This document shows positions 56,706 to 64,000 of a stretch of 64,000 nt of DNA, piece by piece. Within the stretch, counting starts at the first letter, position 1. Every line of letters begins with the position of its first letter. A program made the position numbers and the translations under genes. The stretch is from Caballeronia mineralivorans PML1(12) (lineage in GTDB: Bacteria > Pseudomonadota > Gammaproteobacteria > Burkholderiales > Burkholderiaceae). The stretch spans positions 1-64,000 of the forward strand of contig NZ_AEJF01000010.1 in NCBI RefSeq assembly GCF_001028175.1. Direction: 5' to 3'. Below the pieces are notes generated by a model. It ran no database searches, was not told the DNA's origin, and was given only the letters and a program-made list of their open reading frames with translations.

Positions 56706-58940
56706 TTAAAAATCGAAGGTCGACGTGAGCGAAACCGTCCGTTCCAGCCCGATGCCCAATTGGCTCGATCCCGCCGATGCCCAATAGTGCTTATTGAAGG
56801 CGTTCTCCACATTCAGTTGGAACGTCGCGGCTTTGCCGAAAATGCGCGTCGCGTAGCGGGCGCCGGCCGAAAACAGCGTGTAGCCTGGAATAGTCGCTTG
56901 GTTGGCATCGTTAATGGGCCGCGATCCTACAAAATAGGCCCCACTATTGAGCGAGAAGCCCGCGAAGTGGGGCACGCGGTAGTTAAGGAAAATACTGCCC
57001 GTATAGCGAGGCGTGTTCTCGGGAATCTTCCCGAGCGTCGTCGGATCAGAGCTGTCGACCAAACGGGAATTGAGCCACATACCGGTAGTCACGATCGACA
57101 GATCGCGCGTGATGTCGCCCTGGTAAGAAAACTCTAGCCCTCGATAGCGACCGGTACCGTTCAGCGCATAGACGTTATTCGCGTCGGTACTCGCCGCGGG
57201 CTGGCGAATCTGAAACAACGCGATCGACGCCAGAGAATCGTTGCTGAAACGATGACGTACGCCGAGTTCCTCTTGCTTGCTGACTGCGGCCGGCAACACC
57301 TGGTACGCATTCGATGCCGTGGCCGGAGCGCTCCCGGCCGATTCGAGGCCTTCTATATAGCTCGCATACACGCTCGTTTGCGGCGTGATCTTATAAACCA
57401 GGCTTGCCGACGGTGAGGTGCGGTTCACGTCCTGCGTCGTTGTGAACGCTTGTGTCGCGTGGTAGTCGGAGTAGCGCAATCCCGGGGTGAATTGCAGCTC
57501 TGACGTCAGATCAATCCGATCGAACACATACGCACCCCGGTTGTTGATGTGCTGCGCATAGAACGCTTTCGACCCCGCTGCGGTGAGTTGGGTGATGCTC
57601 ACGGGAGAGTACAAATTCTGCGTCGCCGTATAGTAGTAGGTGGTGAAATCCGGCTGGAACTGCCAAGTTTCGGAGGCGCCGAACGTAACATCGTGATTGA
57701 TGTTTCCTGTCTGGAACAGGCCATTCACTTCGGCACGCGCGACTTTGCTCTCGTAGAACTGGCCGTTCTGTTTGCTTCCCTGCAAACTGCCGTTGCCGGT
57801 GTTGACGTTGTACTTTTGCAGAATCCACAACCAGCGATCGCGCTGAGTAATCGATTGCCCGACCGACACATTCGCACTCCAATTATCCGAGATTAAATAG
57901 TCTGCGCGCAGCAACTGGCTTGTGGCGGTGGCGTTTGTTTTCTTGTCGTTGGGGACGAGCAGCGTGGAGGCATCGGGCAATTTGGGCAGCGTTATCACAC
58001 CGTTGACCGCCGCGAGCGGCGTAATGCCGGCCTGTTCCACCACGCGTTCGTCGATATGTTCAAGATCGTATTTGAACGACAGACGATCGTTTGCTCGCCA
58101 GTCCAGCGCGACGCTCTCGAACTTGCGATAACCGCGGTCGCCCGTTATGGGCGTCTCGAGGTGCTCATCCATCGCATTCACGCGGATCCCGAACTGGTTG
58201 TCCGTGCCAAAGCGTCTAGCGACATCGGCATGCGCGCCGACGGAACCATTCGAGTCCACCAGCAAGGACGCGCTCGTGACCGGCGTGTTGCCAGCTCGTT
58301 TGGTGACCATGTTGACAATTCCCGCCGGGACCGCGAAACCGTAATAGAGCGCGGACGCGCCCTTCAATACCTCGACGCGATCCTTGTCCTCCATCGGCAT
58401 CCAGATGTTGTTGTCGATCGGCAGCACACCGTTCAGGTAATAACTCGTGCGGTTGTCGAGGGCGATGCCGCGTATCGAGAGCTGGTCGTAGGCGATGCCG
58501 CTCAACTGTTGACGCACGACACCCGCGACGTTGCGCAGTGCATCATAAAGCCCCGTCGCTGCCTGTGCCGTGAGCACGTCGCTGGTCACAACGTTCACCG
58601 TCGCGGGAACGTCAAGTGCATCAAGCCCGCGATACTGCCCGGTGCTCACGGTCTTCGGCGCATAGGTACTTGCCCGTTGCAGGTTGGTGCCGGTGACCGT
58701 GACGGCCTTGAGCGTACCGCCGCTTACAACGCCATCGTCTGCGGTGTCGGTCTCGGTCGAAATAGGGACGGCAGTTTCCGAGGCAGGGATCGAATCGGCG
58801 GAAAGGTTGGTCGCCGCGCCACTCGCAATCGGCCAGGCTGTGGATACCAGGACTGTTGCGGCGGAGAATGCACGTAGCAGTTCGAATTTTTTCATACCCG
58901 CTGTGGAGTAGCGTCGGCGGCGGGGGGTGACAAATTTCAT
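56706..58940 (-). CDS. TonB-dependent siderophore receptor
   Basis: The protein of about 744 residues has an N-terminal export signal (FELLRAFSAATVLVSTAWPIASGA), a TonB-box-like region (LKAVTVTGTN), a plug with VPATVNVVTSDVLTAQ and QLSIRGIALDNRTSYYLNGVLP, and a beta-barrel ending in VSLTSTFDF with the terminal Phe. The family is the TonB siderophore receptor (TIGR01783-type); the ligand is unknown. There is no STN signalling domain. The start at 58940 is preferred over 59033 because the Fur-box-like sequence falls inside the longer reading. Confidence 0.93.
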   Translation of the reverse strand: MKFVTPRRRRYSTAGMKKFELLRAFSAATVLVSTAWPIASGAATNLSADSIPASETAVPISTETDTADDGVVSGGTLKAVTVTGTNLQRASTYAPKTVSTGQYRGLDALDVPATVNVVTSDVLTAQAATGLYDALRNVAGVVRQQLSGIAYDQLSIRGIALDNRTSYYLNGVLPIDNNIWMPMEDKDRVEVLKGASALYYGFAVPAGIVNMVTKRAGNTPVTSASLLVDSNGSVGAHADVARRFGTDNQFGIRVNAMDEHLETPITGDRGYRKFESVALDWRANDRLSFKYDLEHIDERVVEQAGITPLAAVNGVITLPKLPDASTLLVPNDKKTNATATSQLLRADYLISDNWSANVSVGQSITQRDRWLWILQKYNVNTGNGSLQGSKQNGQFYESKVARAEVNGLFQTGNINHDVTFGASETWQFQPDFTTYYYTATQNLYSPVSITQLTAAGSKAFYAQHINNRGAYVFDRIDLTSELQFTPGLRYSDYHATQAFTTTQDVNRTSPSASLVYKITPQTSVYASYIEGLESAGSAPATASNAYQVLPAAVSKQEELGVRHRFSNDSLASIALFQIRQPAASTDANNVYALNGTGRYRGLEFSYQGDITRDLSIVTTGMWLNSRLVDSSDPTTLGKIPENTPRYTGSIFLNYRVPHFAGFSLNSGAYFVGSRPINDANQATIPGYTLFSAGARYATRIFGKAATFQLNVENAFNKHYWASAGSSQLGIGLERTVSLTSTFDF

Positions 58941-59010
58941 GGATCTTTCGCGCTCAATAAATAGGGCGGGAACATTCGGATTGACTTTTAAAACGCGAGC
59001 CATCTTAATT

Positions 59011-59029
59011 GCAAATGAGTCGCATTTAT
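59011..59029. promoter_or_regulatory. Fur-box-like operator before the siderophore receptor
   Basis: GCAAATGAGTCGCATTTAT contains AATG-N5-CATT, which is the core of the Fur box (AATGATAATCATT), in a 15-bp near-palindrome AAATGAGTCGCATTT. It lies about 70 bp upstream of the receptor start. Confidence 0.6.
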
Positions 59030-59033
59030 ACAT

Positions 59034-59680
59034 TAATTAAGTGCTCGCTACAATCTCAAATTTGACTTAGATGGACGTAAATCCGCAACCGTAGAGAGGA
59101 AAGGCAGGCCGCTCGTTCAAACGGGCGCTCGCTTTGGCGAGAGGCACAGTGGGTAAACCGATGGCCCGGCTAGGCCGAACAAGCCGGTCCAACGCAAAAA
59201 GGCTGCAGCGGATGCCAGGTGGTTTGCTCAGTTCCCAAGCGAGCTGTGGCATGTACAAAGGGACGGGAAGATGATTTCTCGAAGACTCGGAAATGCGGAG
59301 GGTAACTGTGCTTAAGTGGCTGTTTACGACTGCGGACGCCCGCTGCCGACGTGTTCCCCAACACCGATGACCGGCTACGGAACGATTATTCGACTAATGG
59401 CGGCCGACCGCTGTCGGAGATGCAAGCGACGTTCGAATCTCCGCGCAGCGACGTGCATGGACGGCGGAAAGTGGCCGATCACTGACGATCACCATTTCGC
59501 TTTACGCTACTTCGACGGCGAATAGATTCGTGCGGCGATGATCAATATACCGAGCGCCTACCAGTAGGGTCGCGATGCTGAGCATCGGCAGGCAGCTCGT
59601 TTGTCTCCTCACGGTGGTGCCTTTTTCGGGCGCTGCCGGCGGATCGGCTGGACAACTTCGAAAACATCAATCGTCCAGCT
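59034..59680. other. Intergenic region with no supported gene
   Basis: About 650 bp between the efflux outer-membrane factor and the receptor promoter. Short open frames occur on both strands; none shows a known domain. A degenerate mobile-element remnant is possible but not shown. Confidence 0.35.
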
Positions 59681-61234
59681 TCATTCTCGTCCGACCGTGG
59701 ACACTACGCCGCGACTGGCGTATTGCCCGGCCTCCGCATCCCACCCTCCGCCCAGCGCCTTATACAGCGCGACGAGGTTCGTCGATACCGTCGCTGTGCT
59801 GTCGACCCATTGTTGCTCGCTCGTCAACAAGGTTTTTTGCGCCGTCAATACATCCAGGTAATTCGACAGACCCCGGACATAGCGCTTGTTTGCGATGTCC
59901 AACGCGCGTTTTGACGCTTGCACGCTTGCATCCAACCGGTCTCGGCGACGCTGTTCGGCGGTAAAGCCTGTCAGCGCGTCATCGACTTCCTGGAACGCCG
60001 AGAGCACCGTCTTGCGGTACGTGATCGCCGCCTCCTGCTGCTGCGCCTCCCTCAAGGCGAGTGTGGAGCGCAGGCGCCCACCCTCGAAAATGGGAATCGA
60101 AAGGCTCGGCCCCGCGCTATAGCTGCGCGCACCCCAGCTACCGAGATTCGTGAATTGCGTCGCCTGAATGGCGACGCTTCCCGACAGCGTGATCTTGGGG
60201 AAAAAATCCGCCTTCGCCGCGCCGATGTTCGCCGTCGCAGCATGAAGCTGCGCTTCCGCTTCGCGGATATCCGGCCTGCGCCTCGCGAGCTCCGATGACA
60301 GCCCGATCGGCACGCGTGGCGGTACCACGGGCACGTCCGGCGTTTCCTTCAGCTTCTCCGCGAGCGTTCGCGGATACTCACCAAGCAACACCCCAATGGC
60401 ATTGATCAGCTTCGCCTCCTGCTGCTCTTCCTGCGGAATATCCGCGGCGTTCGACTCGGCCTGGCTTTGCGCATTGGCAACATCGAGATCGGTAGCGAGT
60501 CCATGCTTGGCGCGCTCGTTCGTCAACTGCACGGTGCGCTCGGCAAACGCGAGGTTTTCCCGCGTGATACGCAGCTTTTGCTGCGTTCCACGCAGATTGA
60601 GATAGTCGCGGGCGACTTCCGCAGCCGTCGACACGATCGCGTCGTGCCGCGCTTCGTTTTGAGCATCGACTGTGGCGCTCGCGTTTTCTGCCGTGCGCCT
60701 CACGCGGCCCCAGAGATCGAGTTCCCACGATGCATCGAAGCCATATTGATACAGGTTGAACGGGGGCAATGCGGCTGATGTCGCGCTTTGCGTCGGTATG
60801 CCGCCCTGTCGTCCGCCCAACCCGTTCGTATCGGTTGCCGACGGTGACCCGCTGCCCCCGAGCAGGCCGATGACGCCATCGGCGCTCTGAAGCTCACGCG
60901 TGTAGGAGGCGTTGCCGTTCAACGTAGGGAGCTCATCAGCTCTCGCTTGCCCGAACTGCGCCCGCGACTCGGCCAGCCGCGCCGCCGCGACCTTGAGATC
61001 GAGATTGCTGTCGATGGCGCGCGTGACCAGCTCTGTCAGAAGCGGATCCCCGAAGCTGTTCCACCATAGCGGATCAACGGGTTCAGGCACCGCGACCGAA
61101 CGAGCGGCGTCGGTAGTGGCCGGCGCCTCGGGCCATTGCGCCGGCGTCTGCAATGCGGGACGCTGGAAGTCGGGGCCCATCGTGCAGGCGGACAAGAAGG
61201 CTACAAACGGAATCCATCGATAATCAATGCGCAT
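59681..61234 (-). CDS. Efflux outer-membrane factor lipoprotein (OprM/NodT family)
   Basis: The 517-residue protein has a short signal ending in LSAC (lipobox near residue 16), WWNSFGDPLLTELVTRAIDSNLDLKVAAARLAESRAQ, and the family repeat VFLARRRPDIREAEAQLHAA-type block. These are the RND/MFS outer-membrane channel hallmarks. It is the last gene of an emrA-emrB-OMF operon; its ATG overlaps emrB by 11 bases. Confidence 0.94.
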   Translation of the reverse strand: MRIDYRWIPFVAFLSACTMGPDFQRPALQTPAQWPEAPATTDAARSVAVPEPVDPLWWNSFGDPLLTELVTRAIDSNLDLKVAAARLAESRAQFGQARADELPTLNGNASYTRELQSADGVIGLLGGSGSPSATDTNGLGGRQGGIPTQSATSAALPPFNLYQYGFDASWELDLWGRVRRTAENASATVDAQNEARHDAIVSTAAEVARDYLNLRGTQQKLRITRENLAFAERTVQLTNERAKHGLATDLDVANAQSQAESNAADIPQEEQQEAKLINAIGVLLGEYPRTLAEKLKETPDVPVVPPRVPIGLSSELARRRPDIREAEAQLHAATANIGAAKADFFPKITLSGSVAIQATQFTNLGSWGARSYSAGPSLSIPIFEGGRLRSTLALREAQQQEAAITYRKTVLSAFQEVDDALTGFTAEQRRRDRLDASVQASKRALDIANKRYVRGLSNYLDVLTAQKTLLTSEQQWVDSTATVSTNLVALYKALGGGWDAEAGQYASRGVVSTVGRE

Positions 61235-62762
61235 TAACCTGTGCCCCCTTCGGCAGCTTCGGCAACAACAAACAAATGGGACACAGCACGAGCGAGATCA
61301 CGCCCAGCATGATGAAGACGTCGAGGTAACTCATGACCGACGCCTGCTGCTCGACCCTCCCGGCGATCGATCCAAGCGAGCTGACAAAGCCGTTGTACGG
61401 CGTGATGTGCTCGGCGAGCCTCGCATGGTGAAACTGTTCCCGCCACGCGAGCTGTGTCGTCACCAGCGACACGCCGAAACTGCCACCGAGATTACGCATC
61501 ATGTTGATCAGAGCCGACGCATTGTTGTTCTCTTTCGGCGGGATGCCGATGAACTGCACGGTCGAAAGCGGAATGAAGAGGAACGGCAGCCAGATCACCT
61601 GATAGAGCCGCGACAACGATACATCCCAGAAGCCGATGTTCAAGTCGAGTCCCGCGGTATGAAGCAACGCGAATCCGGTGCCGGCGAGCGACATCATGAC
61701 GAGCCACTTGGGCTGGAACAGGCGCCCGGTCACAACGCCCGCTATCGGCATGATGAACAGCGTGACGAGGCCGCCCAGGCCGAGCGTCAGGCCGGCATTG
61801 GTTGCGTCATAGCCCAGCAGTTCTTGCGTGAATTGCGGCAGCATCTGCGTCGTGCTGTTGATGATGAAGCCGAACGCAAACATCACGCTGCAGCTGATGG
61901 CGAAAGCGCGCGACTTGAAGAGCCGCAGGTTCACGATCGGCTGCTCGGTGGTCAGTTCACGAATGACCAGCGCCACGAGCGCAACGCCCGCGATCGCCGT
62001 GAACGTGCAGATGAAATTCGATGAAAATCCGTCCTCGCGCTCGAACTTGTCGAGCACGATCTGCAGGCTACCGAAGCCGGCCGCAACGAGAAAAAAGCCC
62101 AGGTAGTCGATCCGCAGCCCTTTATCGAGCAGGGCGCGCCGTTCCTGCTGCACCAGCTTGCTGTCGCTCACGAACATCCACGTCAGCACCAGCGACACTA
62201 TTCCGACCGGCAGGTTGATCAGGAACACCCAGTGCCACGAATAGTTCTCGGTGATCCAGCCCCCCAGCATCGGTCCAATGGCGGGCGCCGTGACGACCGT
62301 GAAGCCGTACAGCGCGAACGCCATCGCGCGTTTTTCGGGCGTGAACGTATCGGCGAAGATGCTTTGCTCAACAGGAGCCAGGCCGCCGCCGCCCAGGCCC
62401 TGAAACACGCGAAAGACGATCATCATCGGCAGCGACGTCGCGAACCCGCATGCCACCGAACTGACCGTGAACAGCAACACGCAGATCATGTAGAACCGCT
62501 TGCGGCCAATCACGTTCGCGAGCCATCCGCTGATCGGCAGGACGATCGCGTTGCTCACGAGATAGCTGGTCGTGATGTAGGTGCTCTGGTCGAGGCTCGC
62601 GCCAAGGCCGCCGGCAATATGCCGGAGCGCTACGTTCGCGATGGTGGTGTCGAGCACTTCCATGAACGTCGCGATCGACACGATGACCGCGATCAGCCAC
62701 GGGTTGAACGGCCCCGCCGCCGACCGGGGCAATGGCGCGTGGGCTGCGTGAGTAGCGGCCAT
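61224..62762 (-). CDS. emrB: DHA2-family drug efflux MFS permease (EmrB-like)
   Basis: The 512-residue permease has 14 predicted helices and the DHA2 signatures FMEVLDTTIANVALRHIAGGLGAS, LGRKRFYMICVLLF-like motif A and RVFQGLGGGGLAPVEQS. It pumps drugs or other toxic organics out with H+ antiport through the periplasmic adaptor and outer-membrane factor. It starts 2 bp after the adaptor gene. Confidence 0.93.
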   Translation of the reverse strand: MAATHAAHAPLPRSAAGPFNPWLIAVIVSIATFMEVLDTTIANVALRHIAGGLGASLDQSTYITTSYLVSNAIVLPISGWLANVIGRKRFYMICVLLFTVSSVACGFATSLPMMIVFRVFQGLGGGGLAPVEQSIFADTFTPEKRAMAFALYGFTVVTAPAIGPMLGGWITENYSWHWVFLINLPVGIVSLVLTWMFVSDSKLVQQERRALLDKGLRIDYLGFFLVAAGFGSLQIVLDKFEREDGFSSNFICTFTAIAGVALVALVIRELTTEQPIVNLRLFKSRAFAISCSVMFAFGFIINSTTQMLPQFTQELLGYDATNAGLTLGLGGLVTLFIMPIAGVVTGRLFQPKWLVMMSLAGTGFALLHTAGLDLNIGFWDVSLSRLYQVIWLPFLFIPLSTVQFIGIPPKENNNASALINMMRNLGGSFGVSLVTTQLAWREQFHHARLAEHITPYNGFVSSLGSIAGRVEQQASVMSYLDVFIMLGVISLVLCPICLLLPKLPKGAQVNAH

Positions 62763-62764
62763 GG

Positions 62765-63892
62765 TTATCGCACCGTCACGCGCGGGCTGACCGAGAGGCC
62801 GGGCGCGAGCGGCAGGTGGCGCCAGTCGTCGCCGTCAAAGACGATCTTCACGGGCAGGCGCTGCACGACCTTCACGTAGTTACCTGTCGCGTTTTCTGCT
62901 GGCAGGCTGCTGAAGACCGACCCGGTCCCGCGCTGCAGACTCTCTATGTGCGCATGAAGGACCTTGTCCGGATAGGCGTCGACGGTGACATCGACCGGCT
63001 GTCCCACGTTCATGTGAACGAGCTGCGTTTCCTTAAAGTTCGCGGTGACCCACATCTCGTCGGGAACGACCGCGACCAGCGCCTGCCCGGGCGTCACGTA
63101 GTTGCCGAGGTTCACCGTGCGGCGCGTCACCTTTCCCGCTTGCGGGGCGAGCACTTCCGTGTAGCTCAGTTGCAGCTTCGCATTGTCGACATCGGCATGG
63201 GTCTGGCGCACTGACGCCTGCGCGGCGTCGATCTTCGTGCTCTGCGATGCAACCTGGGCTTCGCCGGCCTGGACCGCCTGTTTCGCGCTATCGAGCTTGG
63301 CAAGCGCGCTCTTGGTCGTCGCCTGGCTTTGTTCCAGCTGTTGGCGCGTGATCGCGGCAGGATCTGTACCCGTGAACCGGGCCAGATCCTGCTGAGCCTG
63401 CGTCAGGTCTGCTTGCGCAACCCGCACCTGCGCCGTCTGCTGCGCGAGGTTCGCCGTCTGGTAAAGCAGGTCGGCGCGCGCCTGCGCGACTTGCGCGACC
63501 GCATTCGCCTCCTGCGCTTCGGCTTGTTCGAGCTTTACTTCAAAGTCGCGCCGGTCGATCCGCAGCAGCGGCTGGTTTTTCTCGACGTGCTGGTTATCGG
63601 CGACCAGCAGTTCGACAACACGCCCGTTCACCTGCGACGCGATCTGGCTTTGATTGCTATCGATGAATGCGTCGTCAGTGCTTTCGTAGTGCCGGCTATG
63701 CAGCCAGTACGCAACGCCCGCAGCCACGCAGACCAGCAGCACCGCACTGCCGATGATCGCGTTCAGGCGCTTGCGCCGCGGGTCCATCGGCTCGGACGTT
63801 TCCTGTTCCGGCCCTTTGCCCGCTTCGGCGCGGTCGCCATCGGCTTTATTTTCGCCGGCGGGCGTGCTGTTTTCGCTTTCACTTCCGGCCAT
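62765..63892 (-). CDS. emrA: HlyD-family periplasmic adaptor (EmrA-like)
   Basis: From ATG 63892, which follows GGAGAG at a proper distance, the 375-residue protein has a cytoplasmic N-terminus, one membrane anchor (LNAIIGSAVLLVCVAAGVAYWL), a lipoyl-like half (ASQVNGRVVELLVADNQHVEKNQPLLRID), an Ala/Gln-rich coiled coil of about 100 residues and the second lipoyl half. A start at 63922 would add ten residues next to the operator; it is less likely. It links the permease to the outer-membrane factor. Confidence 0.93.
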   Translation of the reverse strand: MAGSESENSTPAGENKADGDRAEAGKGPEQETSEPMDPRRKRLNAIIGSAVLLVCVAAGVAYWLHSRHYESTDDAFIDSNQSQIASQVNGRVVELLVADNQHVEKNQPLLRIDRRDFEVKLEQAEAQEANAVAQVAQARADLLYQTANLAQQTAQVRVAQADLTQAQQDLARFTGTDPAAITRQQLEQSQATTKSALAKLDSAKQAVQAGEAQVASQSTKIDAAQASVRQTHADVDNAKLQLSYTEVLAPQAGKVTRRTVNLGNYVTPGQALVAVVPDEMWVTANFKETQLVHMNVGQPVDVTVDAYPDKVLHAHIESLQRGTGSVFSSLPAENATGNYVKVVQRLPVKIVFDGDDWRHLPLAPGLSVSPRVTVR

Positions 63893-63927
63893 TGCACTCT
63901 CCAAAATAATATCGAGATGCATTTTAC

Positions 63928-63954
63928 AATAGAACGAAACGGTATCGTTCTATT
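63928..63954. promoter_or_regulatory. TetR-type operator upstream of emrA
   Basis: AATAGAACGA-a-AC-g-GT-a-TCGTTCTATT forms a 27-bp near-perfect palindrome centred on 63941 with one mismatched pair. It lies 35 bp before the emrA start, in the likely promoter, as is common for TetR/AcrR operators. Confidence 0.75.
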
Positions 63955-63992
63955 AAAAATGCCTGCGATAATCCGACCTTGAGATTTCGTGC

Positions 63993-63998
63993 AAGGAG
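63993..63998 (+). promoter_or_regulatory. Ribosome-binding site of a divergent gene beyond the right edge
   Basis: AAGGAG is near the window's end at the right distance from a start just outside. With the operator at 63928-63954 it suggests a divergent TetR-family regulator; the gene itself is not in the window. Confidence 0.4.
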
Positions 63999-64000
63999 CA

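Noticed and set aside
59316-59525. Possible transposase remnant
   Set aside because: The short frame ending WPITDDHHFALRYFDGE gives a vague resemblance only; no inverted repeats or catalytic motif found.

Overview
The window looks like a chromosomal segment of a Burkholderiaceae betaproteobacterium, most likely Caballeronia, Paraburkholderia or Burkholderia. The evidence is high GC with strong G/C third positions, the nadE-glnB pairing typical of betaproteobacteria, a Kdo-hydroxylase gene next to waaA and waaC, and a complete urt-ure urea locus. The genus is inferred from gene content and not proven. No rRNA, tRNA, CRISPR array or intact insertion sequence was seen.

Region 1 (1-12.9 kb) is mostly core metabolism: a class I amidotransferase-type hydrolase with a long low-complexity N-terminus, a CPA2 cation/proton antiporter, P-II protein GlnB, glutamine-dependent NAD synthetase, a GNAT/FemAB-like protein, a GIY-YIG protein and inorganic pyrophosphatase. 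It ends with an aldehyde dehydrogenase, SDR and MFS catabolic set.

Region 2 (12.9-27.6 kb) is one long plus-strand nitrogen-scavenging locus: urtABCDE (urea ABC importer), ureD, a four-gene polar amino-acid ABC importer, then ureABCEFG. Two sigma-54 type -24/-12 sequences are visible, one before urtA with an NtrC-like palindrome about 80 bp upstream, and one before the amino-acid importer. This suggests urea uptake, amino-acid uptake and ureolysis are controlled together by nitrogen limitation, and glnB lies on the same segment.

Region 3 (27.7-55.1 kb) is a lipopolysaccharide/surface polysaccharide region. It holds waaA, a Kdo 3-hydroxylase, waaC (inner core), a phosphomannomutase/phosphoglucomutase, two Wzx-like flippases, six glycosyltransferases, galE, a WecA-type initiating transferase, two acyltransferase-3 proteins and an O-antigen polymerase/ligase-like protein. 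It is interrupted by a restriction-like SRA-HNH gene carrying one in-frame stop, and by an alpha/beta hydrolase plus an oxalate/formate-type MFS transporter with a 48-residue membrane partner.

Region 4 (55.1-64.0 kb) holds a decayed gene remnant, a secreted protein of unknown function behind a Fur-box-preceded TonB-dependent siderophore receptor, and an EmrAB-outer-membrane-factor tripartite efflux operon. The operon is preceded by a 27-bp TetR-type palindrome; a divergent regulator probably starts just beyond the right edge.
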